A program made the translations under genes and the position numbers. Below, piece after piece: positions 42,690 through 52,800 of a DNA stretch of 64,000 nucleotides. Under the pieces are notes generated by a model. That model did not search any database, was not told the DNA's origin, and saw only the letters and a list, made by a program, of their open reading frames with translations. Location of the stretch: positions 248,001 to 312,000 of the forward strand of contig NZ_JBIWES010000004.1 in the NCBI RefSeq assembly GCF_044762665.1. The letters run 5' to 3'. Numbering within the stretch: the stretch's first letter is position 1; each line of letters opens with the position of its first letter. The stretch comes from Peribacillus frigoritolerans_B. GTDB lineage: Bacteria > Bacillota > Bacilli > Bacillales > DSM-1321.

Positions 42690-44114
42690 TTACTTAATAA
42701 CTACGTATTCCAAGCCAACAAGTTTTGCATAGGTTATGATTTGGTCTGTCGTTAAATTTAATGACACAACTGTATGGTGACCGCCACCATTCTCAAGCCA
42801 TGCTTTCACTCCATCTTGGAAGTTTGGCTTCACTTCCCAAAGTACTCTGGCCACTGGAAGGTTTGGTGCTGGAACTGTTGGCTCGAATGCAGAAACTTTA
42901 TTAATCAAAAGTTTATAGTTTGTACCAAAGTCAGCCATGGAAACAACGACACCGTCTCCTGCTTTGCCGTCGAATACTAAACGTGCTGGATCTTCACGAT
43001 CACCTATACCTAATGGGGATACGACAATTTTTGGTTTGTTACTTGCTAAAGATGGGTCGACTTCAAGCATATGTGATTGGAGGATCGATTCTTGTCCAGC
43101 AGCTAGTTCATATGTATAATCTTCCATAAAGCCAGTTGATTGGTTATGGCTCATCACTTTCAGTAAGCGATCAAGTGCTGCCGTCTTCCAATCTCCTTCA
43201 CCCGCAAATCCATATCCTTGTGCCATCAAACGTTGGACGGCAAGACCAGGAAGTTGTTTCATCCCATATAAATCTTCGAAGTTCGTTGTGAAGGCCGTGT
43301 AACCACCATCATCAAGGAAACGTTTAATCGCAATTTCATAGCTTGCCTGTACCTTTACGCTTTTCTCCCAATCTTCCCTGCTGTAGGTACCATAAAAAAA
43401 TTCATATTGGCCTTCGTATTCTGCAAATAAAGCATCAATTTCTTCATCAGTAACCTCATTTATATATTGGACAAGGTCTCCGATTCCAAAATAGTCAACA
43501 GTCCACCCAAATTGGATTTGCGCTTCAACCTTATCCCCTTCGGTTACTCCAACGTTACGCATGTTGTCTCCAAAGCGAGCTACCTTAATGTTGAAGCTTT
43601 CGTTATAAGCAACCGCTACGTCCATCCATTGAGCAATTTGCTGTCGCACTTCAGGGCGCTCCCAATAACCTACAACAACTTTATTTTGTTTTTTCAATCG
43701 GGCATTGATAAAACCATATTCACGGTCACCATGAGCGGATTGGTTTAGGTTCATAAAGTCCATATCAATCGTTGACCAAGGAATACTTTCATTGAATTGT
43801 GTAGCTAAATGAAGCAATGGTTTTTGTAATAATTTTGTTCCACGAATCCACATTTTTGCAGGTGAGAAAGTATGCATCCAAGTGATGACACCTGCAACTT
43901 CGTTACGATAGTTGACTTCTTTCATGATGCTTGTGATTTTATCTGCACTAACAGCTAAATCTTGCAATACAAGTGGATAAGGTAAAATACCGCTTTCATT
44001 TAATGCATCGGTTATCGTTTGTGCATGCGCCTTGACCTCTGCTAACGCTTTTTCCCCATATAGATGTTGTGATCCTACGACAAACCAAAATTCCTTTTTT
44101 TCTGTTGTTAACAT
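42690..44114 (-). CDS. araA: L-arabinose isomerase
   Basis: The 474-residue cytoplasmic enzyme converts L-arabinose to L-ribulose and needs Mn2+. It begins KKEFWFVVGSQHLYGEKALA, a hallmark, and has WMHTFSPAKMWI, HLATQFNE, GFAGEGDWKTAALDRLLK and the metal-ligand His in ENGGGHHTVVS. ATG at 44114 follows AAGAGGC. It is third in araB-araD-araA, 51 bases after araD. Confidence 0.95.
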   Translation of the reverse strand: MLTTEKKEFWFVVGSQHLYGEKALAEVKAHAQTITDALNESGILPYPLVLQDLAVSADKITSIMKEVNYRNEVAGVITWMHTFSPAKMWIRGTKLLQKPLLHLATQFNESIPWSTIDMDFMNLNQSAHGDREYGFINARLKKQNKVVVGYWERPEVRQQIAQWMDVAVAYNESFNIKVARFGDNMRNVGVTEGDKVEAQIQFGWTVDYFGIGDLVQYINEVTDEEIDALFAEYEGQYEFFYGTYSREDWEKSVKVQASYEIAIKRFLDDGGYTAFTTNFEDLYGMKQLPGLAVQRLMAQGYGFAGEGDWKTAALDRLLKVMSHNQSTGFMEDYTYELAAGQESILQSHMLEVDPSLASNKPKIVVSPLGIGDREDPARLVFDGKAGDGVVVSMADFGTNYKLLINKVSAFEPTVPAPNLPVARVLWEVKPNFQDGVKAWLENGGGHHTVVSLNLTTDQIITYAKLVGLEYVVIK

Positions 44115-44165
44115 AATAAGCCTCTTTTCTTTATCTAATGGTTTGATAATTTGATAGAGTTGCCC

Positions 44166-44861
44166 TTACTTTTGACCGTAATAAGCATATTTTCCATGTT
44201 TTCGTAAATAGTGTTTATCCAAAATATTTTGTGGTAATTTTTTTGCAAAATGATTTAATTCCCGTGTAAATAAATTCATTTTCGAAACTTCATCCAACAC
44301 CACACTATTCATTACGGCGGATTTTGCATCTTTGCCCCAAGTAAACGGACCATGACCATGAAGTAAGACACCAGGAACGGCTAAAATGTCTAACCCACGT
44401 TCTTCAAATGTTTCGATGATTAACTTCCCAGTCTCCACTTCGTACCCACGATCAATCTCCTCTTGTGTTAGGTGGCGGGCACATGGAACGGATCCATAAA
44501 ATGTGTCTGCATGAGTGGTCCCCATCGCTGGAACATCAAGGCCAGCTTGGGCCCAGATTGTCGCCCAAGTTGAATGAGTATGCACAATGCCGCCGATTTC
44601 TTGGTAATACTTATAAAGTACTGCGTGAGTCGCTGTATCTGATGAAGGCCTCAACTCTCCTTCAACTACATTGCCATCTAAATCAACAACAACCATATCG
44701 CTGGCTTTCATCGTTTCGTAATCAACACCACTAGGTTTGATAACAAATAAACCACTTTCACGATCAATGGCACTCGCATTTCCCCATGTATATTTCACAA
44801 GTCCATATTTAGGCAAGTCCAAATTTGCTTGAAATACCTCTTCTTTCAGTTGTTCTAACAA
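44166..44861 (-). CDS. araD: L-ribulose-5-phosphate 4-epimerase
   Basis: The 231-residue class II aldolase-type protein has WGNASAIDRESGLFVIKPSG, the metal-binding His pair in GIVHTHSTWATIW and His in LLHGHGPFTWG, and GTTHADTFYG. It converts L-ribulose 5-phosphate to D-xylulose 5-phosphate, which enters the pentose phosphate pathway. TTG at 44861 is the start, with GGAGGG seven bases upstream. It lies 22 bases after araB. Confidence 0.94.
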   Translation of the reverse strand: MLEQLKEEVFQANLDLPKYGLVKYTWGNASAIDRESGLFVIKPSGVDYETMKASDMVVVDLDGNVVEGELRPSSDTATHAVLYKYYQEIGGIVHTHSTWATIWAQAGLDVPAMGTTHADTFYGSVPCARHLTQEEIDRGYEVETGKLIIETFEERGLDILAVPGVLLHGHGPFTWGKDAKSAVMNSVVLDEVSKMNLFTRELNHFAKKLPQNILDKHYLRKHGKYAYYGQK

Positions 44862-44883
44862 GTCAATCCCTCCAGTTTTCCAC

Positions 44884-46494
44884 TCATAACATCAAATTGT
44901 CAACTGCGGCCTGCTCAATCACTAAACCCTTCCTGTATCTTTCAATAAATGCTTCAAATCCTTTAACATCTACTTGATCAGGATAAATTTCTTGCCCATC
45001 AACCTCTTCGAATACTTTTTTGTCGAGGAAGTCTTCTAAACTTTCTTTTTGACCTTTATTCATCATGTAAGATGCAAGAATCGCCATTCCCCACGCTCCG
45101 CCTTCTCCTGCTGTTGACATAACTGTTACTGGAGTATTCATTGCAGCGGCAACAATTTTTTGTCCAACAAGAGGGGTTTTAAATAAACCACCGTGAGCCA
45201 AAATACGATCAATTGCAACATTTTCTTCTTTTGTCAAAATTCCCATTCCGATTTTCAATGCACCGAAAGCAGTAAAAAGGTGAGTCCGCATAAAGTTTGC
45301 TAAATTGAATTGACTCTCAGGCGAGCGAACAAATAATGGTCGACCTTTTTCTAATCCTGTGATATTTTCACCTGAGAAATAACCGTAGCTAAGCAAACCG
45401 CCACCATCTGGATCCGCTTCCAAAGCTTTATTCAACATTACTTCAAATAATTTATTTGTATCAACCTTTTGTCCCATTGCCTCAGAAAATTCTCGGAACA
45501 ATGCCAGCCAAGCATTGAGATCACTTGAACAGTTATTCGCGTGAACCATTCCAACTGGACTTCCGTTTGGTGTAGTTACCAAATCAATTTCTGGATATAC
45601 TTTTGAAAGTTCTTTCTCTAGTACAATCATGGCAAAAACGGAAGTTCCTACTGAGATGTTTCCGGTACGTTTCCTCACACTATTCGTAGCAATCATTCCA
45701 GTTCCGGCATCGCCTTCCGGTGGGCAAATTGGAGTGCCTGGTTGTAAATTTCTTGATCTATCCAGGATTTTCGCTCCAATTTCGGTTAATTCACCCGCTT
45801 GCTCGCCTGAAATGTAGACTTTAGGAAGAATCTCTTTTAGCTTCCAAGGATAACCTTTCGTCGCAATTAAATCGTCAAATTGCTTGACCATTGACTCATT
45901 GTAATCTTGCGTTGATTCATCAATTGGGAACATGCCTGAAGCATCTCCAATGCCAATTGCTTTATTACCAGTCAATAACCAGTGAATGTATCCAGCCAAA
46001 GTAGTAATACAATCAATGCGAGGCATATGTTTCTCTTCATTTAATATTGCTTGATAAAGGTGAGCAATACTCCATCGTTCAGGGATATTAAATTGAAATA
46101 GATTAGTTAATTCTTTTGCTGCAACACCAGTTGTTGAGTTACGCCAAGTTCGAAACGGAACTAGTAGCTCCCCTGTACTGTCAAAAGCCATATACCCGTG
46201 CATCATTGCAGAAAATCCAATAGAACCTATTTTTCGAATTGTAATTCCGTAATTCCGTTCAACTTCTTGCTTCATTTCACTATAAGCTGTTTGCAGACCA
46301 GTGATAATATCCACTAAGTTGTACGTCCAAATTCCTTCTTCCAAGGAGTTTTCCCACTCATAACTTCCAGATGCGATAGTTTCATAACGATTATCAATCA
46401 ACACCGCTTTAATACGTGTGGATCCAAATTCGATTCCAAGTGAAGTTTCTCCCTCGGTAATCGCATGTTTAATTTTCACTCGATTCGTTTGCAC
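44884..46494 (-). CDS. araB: L-ribulokinase, FGGY family (AraB of the Lactobacillus type)
   Basis: The protein is 536 aa with the FGGY kinase fold: SLGIEFGSTRIKAVLID at the N-terminus, GFSAMMHGYMAFD, PPEGDAGTGMIATNSV, and the C-terminal AHGGLFKTPLVGQ and STAGEGGAWGMA. Phosphorylation of L-ribulose is inferred from the operon. The sequence and the B-D-A order resemble lactobacilli rather than B. subtilis (araA-araB-araD, AraB about 560 aa). GTG at 46494 has GGAGGGG 8 bases upstream. First gene of the operon. Confidence 0.88.
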   Translation of the reverse strand: MQTNRVKIKHAITEGETSLGIEFGSTRIKAVLIDNRYETIASGSYEWENSLEEGIWTYNLVDIITGLQTAYSEMKQEVERNYGITIRKIGSIGFSAMMHGYMAFDSTGELLVPFRTWRNSTTGVAAKELTNLFQFNIPERWSIAHLYQAILNEEKHMPRIDCITTLAGYIHWLLTGNKAIGIGDASGMFPIDESTQDYNESMVKQFDDLIATKGYPWKLKEILPKVYISGEQAGELTEIGAKILDRSRNLQPGTPICPPEGDAGTGMIATNSVRKRTGNISVGTSVFAMIVLEKELSKVYPEIDLVTTPNGSPVGMVHANNCSSDLNAWLALFREFSEAMGQKVDTNKLFEVMLNKALEADPDGGGLLSYGYFSGENITGLEKGRPLFVRSPESQFNLANFMRTHLFTAFGALKIGMGILTKEENVAIDRILAHGGLFKTPLVGQKIVAAAMNTPVTVMSTAGEGGAWGMAILASYMMNKGQKESLEDFLDKKVFEEVDGQEIYPDQVDVKGFEAFIERYRKGLVIEQAAVDNLML

Positions 46495-46507
46495 GTTAAA
46501 CCCCTCC

Positions 46508-46521
46508 TGACAGCGCTTTCA
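46508..46521 (-). promoter_or_regulatory. cre site in the araB leader
   Basis: TGAAAGCGCTGTCA on the minus strand matches the CcpA consensus fully. It lies about 30-40 bases downstream of the predicted start site, where CcpA can act as a roadblock. Confidence 0.8.
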
Positions 46522-46555
46522 ATAAAAGGAGGCGCTTAAATATATTAACAACCAC

Positions 46556-46584
46556 ATTATATTTTTTGTACGTACATTTGTCAA
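46556..46584 (-). promoter_or_regulatory. Consensus sigma-A promoter of araBDA with AraR operator in the spacer
   Basis: TTGACA (46584-46579) and TATAAT (46561-46556) are exactly 17 bases apart on the minus strand. The spacer contains the palindrome TGTACGTACA (46567-46576), the core of the AraR operator (ATTTGTACGTACAAAT in B. subtilis). Bound AraR would block polymerase directly. Confidence 0.88.
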
Positions 46585-46773
46585 CAATATATATTATTTA
46601 TACTTACAACTTTCAAGCGAAATACTCCATCCTCACCTTAAAGTTAGTAAATTAGTAATAAAGGAATTTATACGACATGAAACCTAAAGGTATTTATAAC
46701 TTTTCTAAAATTTATACAAAGAAATAAGGTGATTTGTTTTAATTTACTCGAAATTATGTTAAAATATGTCCGC

Positions 46774-46789
46774 ACAAATATTTCAAACA
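46774..46789 (+). promoter_or_regulatory. AraR operator in front of araR
   Basis: ATATGTCCGCACAAAT matches the AraR operator at 13 of 16 positions. It lies 43 bases before the araR start, so it probably mediates autorepression. Confidence 0.7.
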
Positions 46790-46831
46790 AATAAATTAGA
46801 ATGCAAACAACTATGAAAGAAGTGAGGTTTA

Positions 46832-47923
46832 ATGAAACCAAAGTATCAGGTAATCATTGATGATTTAAAAAATAAAATCCTTACAGGTGAATATAGTGTA
46901 GGGGAACAAATACCTACTGAATCCATCATGCAAGAAATGTATAACGTCAGCCGCCACACTGTACGAAAGTCTATTTTAGAATTATCAAACGAGGGATTCT
47001 TAAGAAGTGAAAAAGGATCTGGCACATATGTTAGTAACCAATATCAATCAAAATCTGGTGGCAATTCCAAAAATAAAACGATAGGTGTAATCACGACCTA
47101 CATTTCTGATTACATTTTCCCTTCCATTATCCGCGGAATTGAAAGAAGATTGAATGAAGATAATTATTCGTTACTATTAGCCAGTACAAATAATGATGTC
47201 GAACAAGAAAAAAAAGCCTTGGAAATGATGTTGTCATTTGGCGTGGATGGTTTGATCATTGAACCTACAAAAAGCAATCTATACAATCCCAACATCGGTT
47301 ACTACCTATCGTTTAAGGAACAAGAGGTTCCATTCATCATGATCAACGCTTATTATGAAGAATTAGAGGTTCCTTTCTTTTGCCTAGATGATGTGCAGTC
47401 AAGCTACCTCGCAACAAAAGAATTGATTTCAAAAGGACACACCCAAATTGGACTCATTTCGAAAATGGATGATTTACAAGGAAAGTATCGAATGAAGGGA
47501 TATATAAAAGCACTTGGAGAAGCCAAATTACGCTTTCAACCAGAGCAATTGCTTTCGTATACTACAGAAACGAAGCTAGACCTATATACGAACTTGAAAG
47601 GGTTCCTAGATGAAAATGGAGACGTGTTGACTGCCATTGTTTGCTATAACGACGAGGTAGGGTTGGAAGTAGCAAATGTATGCAGACAACTTGATATTTC
47701 TATTCCCGAACAATTATCAATTATTGGCCAGGACAATTCTTATATTGCGAAAAATGCTAATATCAAACTAACGACATTGACACACCCACAAGAACAAATG
47801 GGACATGATGCAGCTGATTGGGTCATTAAGAAATTACAGGGAAAGAAGGATTTACCAAACGAAACCTATTATCAACCAGTGTTAATTGAAGGAGAAACTG
47901 TCAAAGAGTTAGATATACAATAA
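46832..47923 (+). CDS. araR: Arabinose operon repressor AraR
   Basis: The 363-residue protein has an N-terminal GntR-type winged helix (residues 1-70; GEQIPTESIMQEMYNVSRHT, GSGTYVSNQ) and a C-terminal LacI/GalR-type sugar-binding domain (80-363; TIGVITTYISDYIFPSIIRG, IVCYNDEVGLEVANV). This chimeric build is unique to AraR. L-arabinose releases it from DNA. ATG at 46832 follows AGAAGTGAGG. It is divergent from araBDA, with operators at both promoters. Confidence 0.93.
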   Translation: MKPKYQVIIDDLKNKILTGEYSVGEQIPTESIMQEMYNVSRHTVRKSILELSNEGFLRSEKGSGTYVSNQYQSKSGGNSKNKTIGVITTYISDYIFPSIIRGIERRLNEDNYSLLLASTNNDVEQEKKALEMMLSFGVDGLIIEPTKSNLYNPNIGYYLSFKEQEVPFIMINAYYEELEVPFFCLDDVQSSYLATKELISKGHTQIGLISKMDDLQGKYRMKGYIKALGEAKLRFQPEQLLSYTTETKLDLYTNLKGFLDENGDVLTAIVCYNDEVGLEVANVCRQLDISIPEQLSIIGQDNSYIAKNANIKLTTLTHPQEQMGHDAADWVIKKLQGKKDLPNETYYQPVLIEGETVKELDIQ

Positions 47924-47935
47924 TCTTAGTGTGTG

Positions 47936-48188
47936 ATGCCTGTAGGCTCCATTCCCACAATGGCTGCCTCCAGTTTATTAAGTCTTTGAAGCTTATCCAT
48001 CCATTTTAATAAACCAGCAAATCCATTTTCATTATTTTTAATTGCAAGTGGATCTACGACTACAACTCCACGGAAATTCACGGCTCCAGCCTCATGTAAT
48101 TGTTAGGCGATATCCACCCCAAGAATAAGGTGTTTACCGGAAATTCTCCCGATTAGTTGATTTGTTTACCTTGCATTTTAAACTTCAT
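47936..48188 (-). pseudogene. IS110-type transposase N-terminal fragment
   Basis: From ATG at 48188, with CTAGGAGGAACC upstream, the frame reads MKFKMQGKQIN then a stop. Further on it reads GKHLILGVDIA, a stop, then EAGAVNFRGVVVVDPLAIKN, FAGLLKWMDKLQRL and IVGMEPTG. This is the start of an IS110/DEDD transposase (GIDIA-K-H, GMEPTGHYW). It breaks off exactly after PTG, and no terminal sequence is seen. Dead relic. Confidence 0.7.
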
Positions 48189-48443
48189 ATTAGGGTTCCT
48201 CCTAGAGTTAGAGTGGTGTCTTACTCATATCTTACTGGAGCCCTATTTTTTTCAATGCTGAAGTATAACGAACTGAAGGAATGCTAACCTGCCCCGTTTT
48301 GTTCCATAGAAAAAGGCTGCCTCAGCAACCTCCCTTTTAAAGTAAGACCTATTAGTTCAGTAAGGATTCTTGGAATTATTTTAATAAAACATTATATCTA
48401 AGGGAATTGGAACAAATATTAAAACTGTTGCAAACCAAATGAG

Positions 48444-48620
48444 GTGGCTAAACGAGCAGAAGAAATTGCTTAATCGCCAATTATGGCTAACGTAACCCAC
48501 AACGAGGAAAATATCTACATTGAAAACGTAGGTGAACAAGATGGAACAGGTACAATCCTTTCCCTTGATTAACCAAGTAAAAAACAAAGTGTGTCTGTGA
48601 CCAGCTTAAAAGAACAGTAA
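48444..48620 (+). pseudogene. sspH: H-type small acid-soluble spore protein (sspH), two stop codons
   Basis: A single frame of 59 codons from GTG at 48444 reads MAKRAEEIA-stop-SPIMANVTHNEENIYIENVG, EQDGTGTILSLD-stop-PSKKQSVSVTSLKEQ. It follows SspH (for example REIASSP-MAHVTYNGEPIYIQ-V) over the full length with no gap. TAA codons stand at 48471-48473 and 48570-48572. The rest is well preserved, so the loss is probably recent. H-type SASPs are minor spore core proteins, and other copies may exist. Confidence 0.72.
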
Positions 48621-48728
48621 TTTGTCAATATTTCCTCGATACATGTTAAGATTAAGTTCATTGACCATCTTCTTTAAAAATCTATCCCTTTGTTTACATC
48701 TACACTATATCTCTTTGCCATCCCTTTG

Positions 48729-48806
48729 CTGGGTGATTCTACTATTACTGAAGTTGCTTATCAAGTTGGTTTTAATAGTACAAGCTATTATATTAAAGAA
48801 CGATGA
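48729..48806 (+). pseudogene. AraC-type regulator, C-terminal helix-turn-helix fragment
   Basis: The frame reads LGDSTITEVAYQVGFNSTSY followed by YIKER and a stop. This is the second helix-turn-helix of AraC/XylS proteins (I-EIA-VGF-s-SYF). Nothing before it is preserved. It ends four bases before the fructokinase stop codon. Confidence 0.65.
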
Positions 48807-48809
48807 AGA

Positions 48810-49775
48810 CTAAATCTTATATATATCCTCTTCGTTTGGTAGAGAAGAAATCGCTCCTACCTTCGTACACACGACGGCACCTACTTTATTTGCAAAAAGA
48901 ATGATCTCTTTAAGTTTACTAAAATCACTAAAAATTGTGTCATAGGACTCAAGATTTGCAAATTGAAATAAAGCAGCACCGACAAATGCATCACCAGCAC
49001 CAGTTGAGTCAATGGAATTTACTTCGACGCTGTTTATTACACTCATTCCACTTTCATTTGAAAGAAGAGTGCCTTCCCATCCAAGGGTAACAGCCACTAT
49101 TTTTACCCCTAAATGATGGAGCATTGCTATTCCATCATATTTATCTATTTTTCCCGTGATTAGTTCAAGCTCTGCTTCGCTTACTTTTACAAAGTCAGCC
49201 ATTGATATACCCTTTCTAGCAAAACTAATAAATTCAGCCACTCTATTTTTCCATAAATCATGTCGGAAGTTAGGGTCAAACGATAGAAATATCCCCCTAT
49301 TTTGCGCAAATTCCATTGCCTTTAAATAAGTTGTTTTAAAAGGGTTTTCCAGAAATGCAGTTGCAGATCCAAAGTGAATGATCTTAGCACCACTTAATCT
49401 ATCTAGGTATAAGTTATCCTCTGTTAAATTTCGATCCGCTCCTCTATTGAATACAAAATCCCTTTCACCATTTGCTTGTAAAGAAACAAATGCTAAAGTA
49501 GTTGGTGCTAAATCGTCAGTAACAATCATCGATGTATCAACCCCTACCTCTTTTATCGTTTCTATTAAAAATAGTCCAAATGGGTCCTTTCCTACTTTTC
49601 CAATTAGACTCGCTTCCCCACCTAGCTTTGAAATAGTAGCTGCGACATTCGCTGGTGCACCCCCGGCTTTCTTTAGAAAATGATTACCTTCTATTAAATT
49701 GACATCAATATCTGTACAATAAAAATCGATCAAAAGCTCCCCAACGCATATGACTGCGCGGTTTGTTTTATTCAT
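48810..49775 (-). CDS. PfkB family fructokinase
   Basis: The 321-residue ribokinase-fold enzyme has GGAPANVAATISKLGG (38-53) and the catalytic DSTGAGDAFVGA with Asp262. It phosphorylates a sugar with ATP. Fructose is the likely substrate because the gene follows a secreted GH32 fructanase and an ABC importer. It could also be a ribokinase, but GH32 neighbours favour fructose. ATG at 49775 has GGAGAG upstream. It is the last gene of the leftward module and ends next to gene debris. Confidence 0.83.
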   Translation of the reverse strand: MNKTNRAVICVGELLIDFYCTDIDVNLIEGNHFLKKAGGAPANVAATISKLGGEASLIGKVGKDPFGLFLIETIKEVGVDTSMIVTDDLAPTTLAFVSLQANGERDFVFNRGADRNLTEDNLYLDRLSGAKIIHFGSATAFLENPFKTTYLKAMEFAQNRGIFLSFDPNFRHDLWKNRVAEFISFARKGISMADFVKVSEAELELITGKIDKYDGIAMLHHLGVKIVAVTLGWEGTLLSNESGMSVINSVEVNSIDSTGAGDAFVGAALFQFANLESYDTIFSDFSKLKEIILFANKVGAVVCTKVGAISSLPNEEDIYKI

Positions 49776-49815
49776 CTACATTACACTCTCCATTCTTTTG
49801 ATTTAGGTAAAATGA

Positions 49816-49843
49816 AAGGCTATCGATCATTTTCGACAGCCTT
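49816..49843 (-). terminator. Hairpin between GH32 gene and fructokinase gene
   Basis: AAGGCT-A-TCGA pairs with TCGA-C-AGCCTT around a 6-base loop; TCATTTTA follows leftward. It may terminate part of the transcripts. Confidence 0.55.
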
Positions 49844-49892
49844 CATAAACTCTTACTATCAACCCCTCTTTAATAGGGTTGAAATCTAGCCT

Positions 49893-52800
49893 TTATCTTT
49901 TCCATATACTCTTTAAAGGGTATATTTTCAAAGACTTTAATGTAACTTCTCCACCCTTACTATAAATTTGCAATCCTTTACTTGATGGATCCGGGAAAAT
50001 TTGATCAGAAATAACCGTTTCACCTTTGTTTCCAAACACTTCTACAGCAGATCGGTCAATGAAAATATGCATTTTCACCGTCCCATTTAATGCATTCAAC
50101 GGTCCGTCATGCTTACCAACTACATTGTTCCCATAATCAAAGCTTCCTGAACTTGAACGGTCTACGAATAACTGTTTGGCGGCAACATCATAGCCAATAG
50201 TCGTATATTCAGTTGCTCCTTTACGAACTTGAAAGCCGAATTCAGTTGCTTTTATATCATCTACATCAAACTCAGCTATCATTTCAAATGTATCTTCTGA
50301 TAGTTTAGATAGGAGATTACTTTCACCAGATATGACTTTATTTTTATATGAAATTTTTTCACTCTTATCTCGAATGGTTTTTAAAGAAACTGGTGTTTGT
50401 TTTAAACGTAAACCTTCATCTGTCTGAGTTAACTCCATCTTTCTTGGCAATGTCGTTGAACTTCTCCAAGTCGAAGTTGGTGTATTATTTGCATATTGCC
50501 AATTACTCATCCAGCCAATCCAATATTTTTCGCCATTCTTACCTTCAATTCCGCTCCAATCTACTGCGGCATAATAATCTGCCCCGTAGTCAGTCCATAA
50601 CACTTGATCGGAAGGATTTTCATTTTTAAACGTTTTCCCGTCAAAGGTACCTACAAAATATTGCATACCTGACCCGCCTGCAGGAGCGCCATCATTAATG
50701 CTTACCTGTAGTACCCATTTTGTTTTTGAAGGGTCACCATCAATTGGTAATTCGATTAGAGTAGGACATTCCCAAATCCCTCCGTTACTACCATGAGTAG
50801 AAGGTATCCACTCTCCAGAAACAGCAGACCAGTCTGTAAGGATGCCGCTTTCTTTTGAATCGTCTTTCTCAGGCTCTTTGACAACTTGGTCTACTTCATT
50901 CGGCATGGCCCCTTCATTATAAACATTAACATCATCCATGTTTAAATGACCCCAACCACCTGTAGCTTGGTCTACAGCTTTAATATATAACACTTCTCCA
51001 ATGTATTTCGAAGCATCCCAGACGTATTTTTGATATTTTTCTTCTTTAAATTTGGTATTGGCTTGTCGAATTAATTCTTGATCATCAGAGGCTCTCACTA
51101 ACGAAACATAGCGGTTGTTGATATCATTACCACCGCCCAACAGAAAGTTGATTTCTCCAGAGCCATCTAGTTTAAAATATGAGGAGTGCAGTTCACCTGT
51201 TGCGTCATCTCCCTTTTGAAGATCAGTAAACCCCCATAAGTGATAGTTTCCTTGGTGGCCGAAATCCCCTCCCCAGTATGATGGTACATTTGTCACATGA
51301 TCTTTTGTGAAAGCATTACCTTCGATTGTACTCCACCCAGTTAGATCACCTGTCTCAAAATCATGATTAGTAATTTCCTTCTCATTTGTCATGATGTTCT
51401 TACCAACTTGAACATCTTGGAATAACGTGGATGAATTCCAAACATTTAAGCCAAAATAGCCTGATGAAAAAGTTGAATCATTTACATCATGAATGAGATT
51501 ACCATCTAAATAAATTTTAATATTTTTTCCATGAGTGCTTGCTTTTAAATGGTAACTTTTATCTGTATCTAGATTTATTGTTTTTTCAGCTAAAATGGAT
51601 ATGTCTCCATTTTCGATTTTCATGATTTTTATTGTATCGTTTAAAGCATCGATATTCGCCATATAACCTTTTGTTGCATTAGGATCTGCACGAAAAACGA
51701 GCGAGCCAGCTCCTTTGCCACCTTTTTCCCCAGATATCTCAATGTTTGCTTCATAAAAAAAGTTATCCCCTGTTTGACCACTCATTACAAAAGCGTCCTC
51801 CGTAGAGGTTCCACTTTTTCCATCCATCGTGCTCTCCCAGCTTCCGTTTACATCTGACCATTTTGATAAATTGGTTTCAAAGTTAGATGTATTCTTGAAC
51901 TCCACATTTCGAAAGGCAACCGTTGAATTCCACGCTGACAATCCATAGTATCCATAATCGAATTCTATATCTGTTTTTTTTATAACAGATTGATCGTTTA
52001 CAAAGACTTGAATTTGATCCCCATCTGTTTCCACCTTCACATGGTAGGTAGTTGAAGTTTTGAGGGTAAAAGGTTTTCTCATAATTACCTCGTTTGTTCC
52101 ATCTACATTCTTACTTAATGTTATGATATCGTTTTTGGCATCTAAGCTCGCAACATAGCCGTTCTTTGCACTCCTATCTGACCGAAAAACTAAACCGCCT
52201 GCCCCTTCTCTCCCATTCTTCTCATTAAGGGTAATATCTCCCTCATAGCTAAATGATTCACCTGTCTGGGATGACATGGTATAAGAAGTTCTGTCTAAGC
52301 TATTTGCTTGTATTCCACCATCTTCGCCGAATTCACTTGCATACTCCCATTCTTTTAAATTTGGTGAGGTATAAAACATAATCTTATCCTTAGCCGCTAA
52401 CGACATAACCCACTGGTTTGATTCTTCATGCCAAAATACTTTAGGATCGCGCCAATCTTGTATAGGAGGGTCTGGCATTACGGGATTCCCTTTATATTTT
52501 TCCCAAGTTCTTCCTTTGTCTAGGCTATACGCTATACTTTGGACTTGCTTATCCCCTGCATGCGTAAAGATGGCAACCATTGCTTCTTTTCCAAAGCCAG
52601 CTGTATTATTCCAATCAATAACAGCACTCCCCGAGAAAATCTGACCGTTTTCATCCGGCGATAAAGCAATCGGCAAATGCTCCCAATTAACAAGATCTTT
52701 ACTGACAGCATGCCCCCAATGCATCGGTCCCCATGTCGTTCCATACGGATGATATTGATAAAACAAATGATATTCACCTTTATAAAAAACCATACCATTC

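Larger units (their letters stand above)
47924..48809. other. Gene graveyard between araR and fructokinase
   Basis: No intact gene is seen. In order it holds an IS110-type transposase fragment (leftward), an sspH pseudogene with two stops (rightward) and the tail of an AraC-type regulator (rightward). The stretch 48190-48440 contains only a weak hairpin (AGGCTGC...GCAACCT, about 48306-48327). Confidence 0.6.

Noticed and set aside
48183..48443. Further coding content between the IS110 fragment and sspH relic
   Set aside because: Short frames only; no motif could be recognised.
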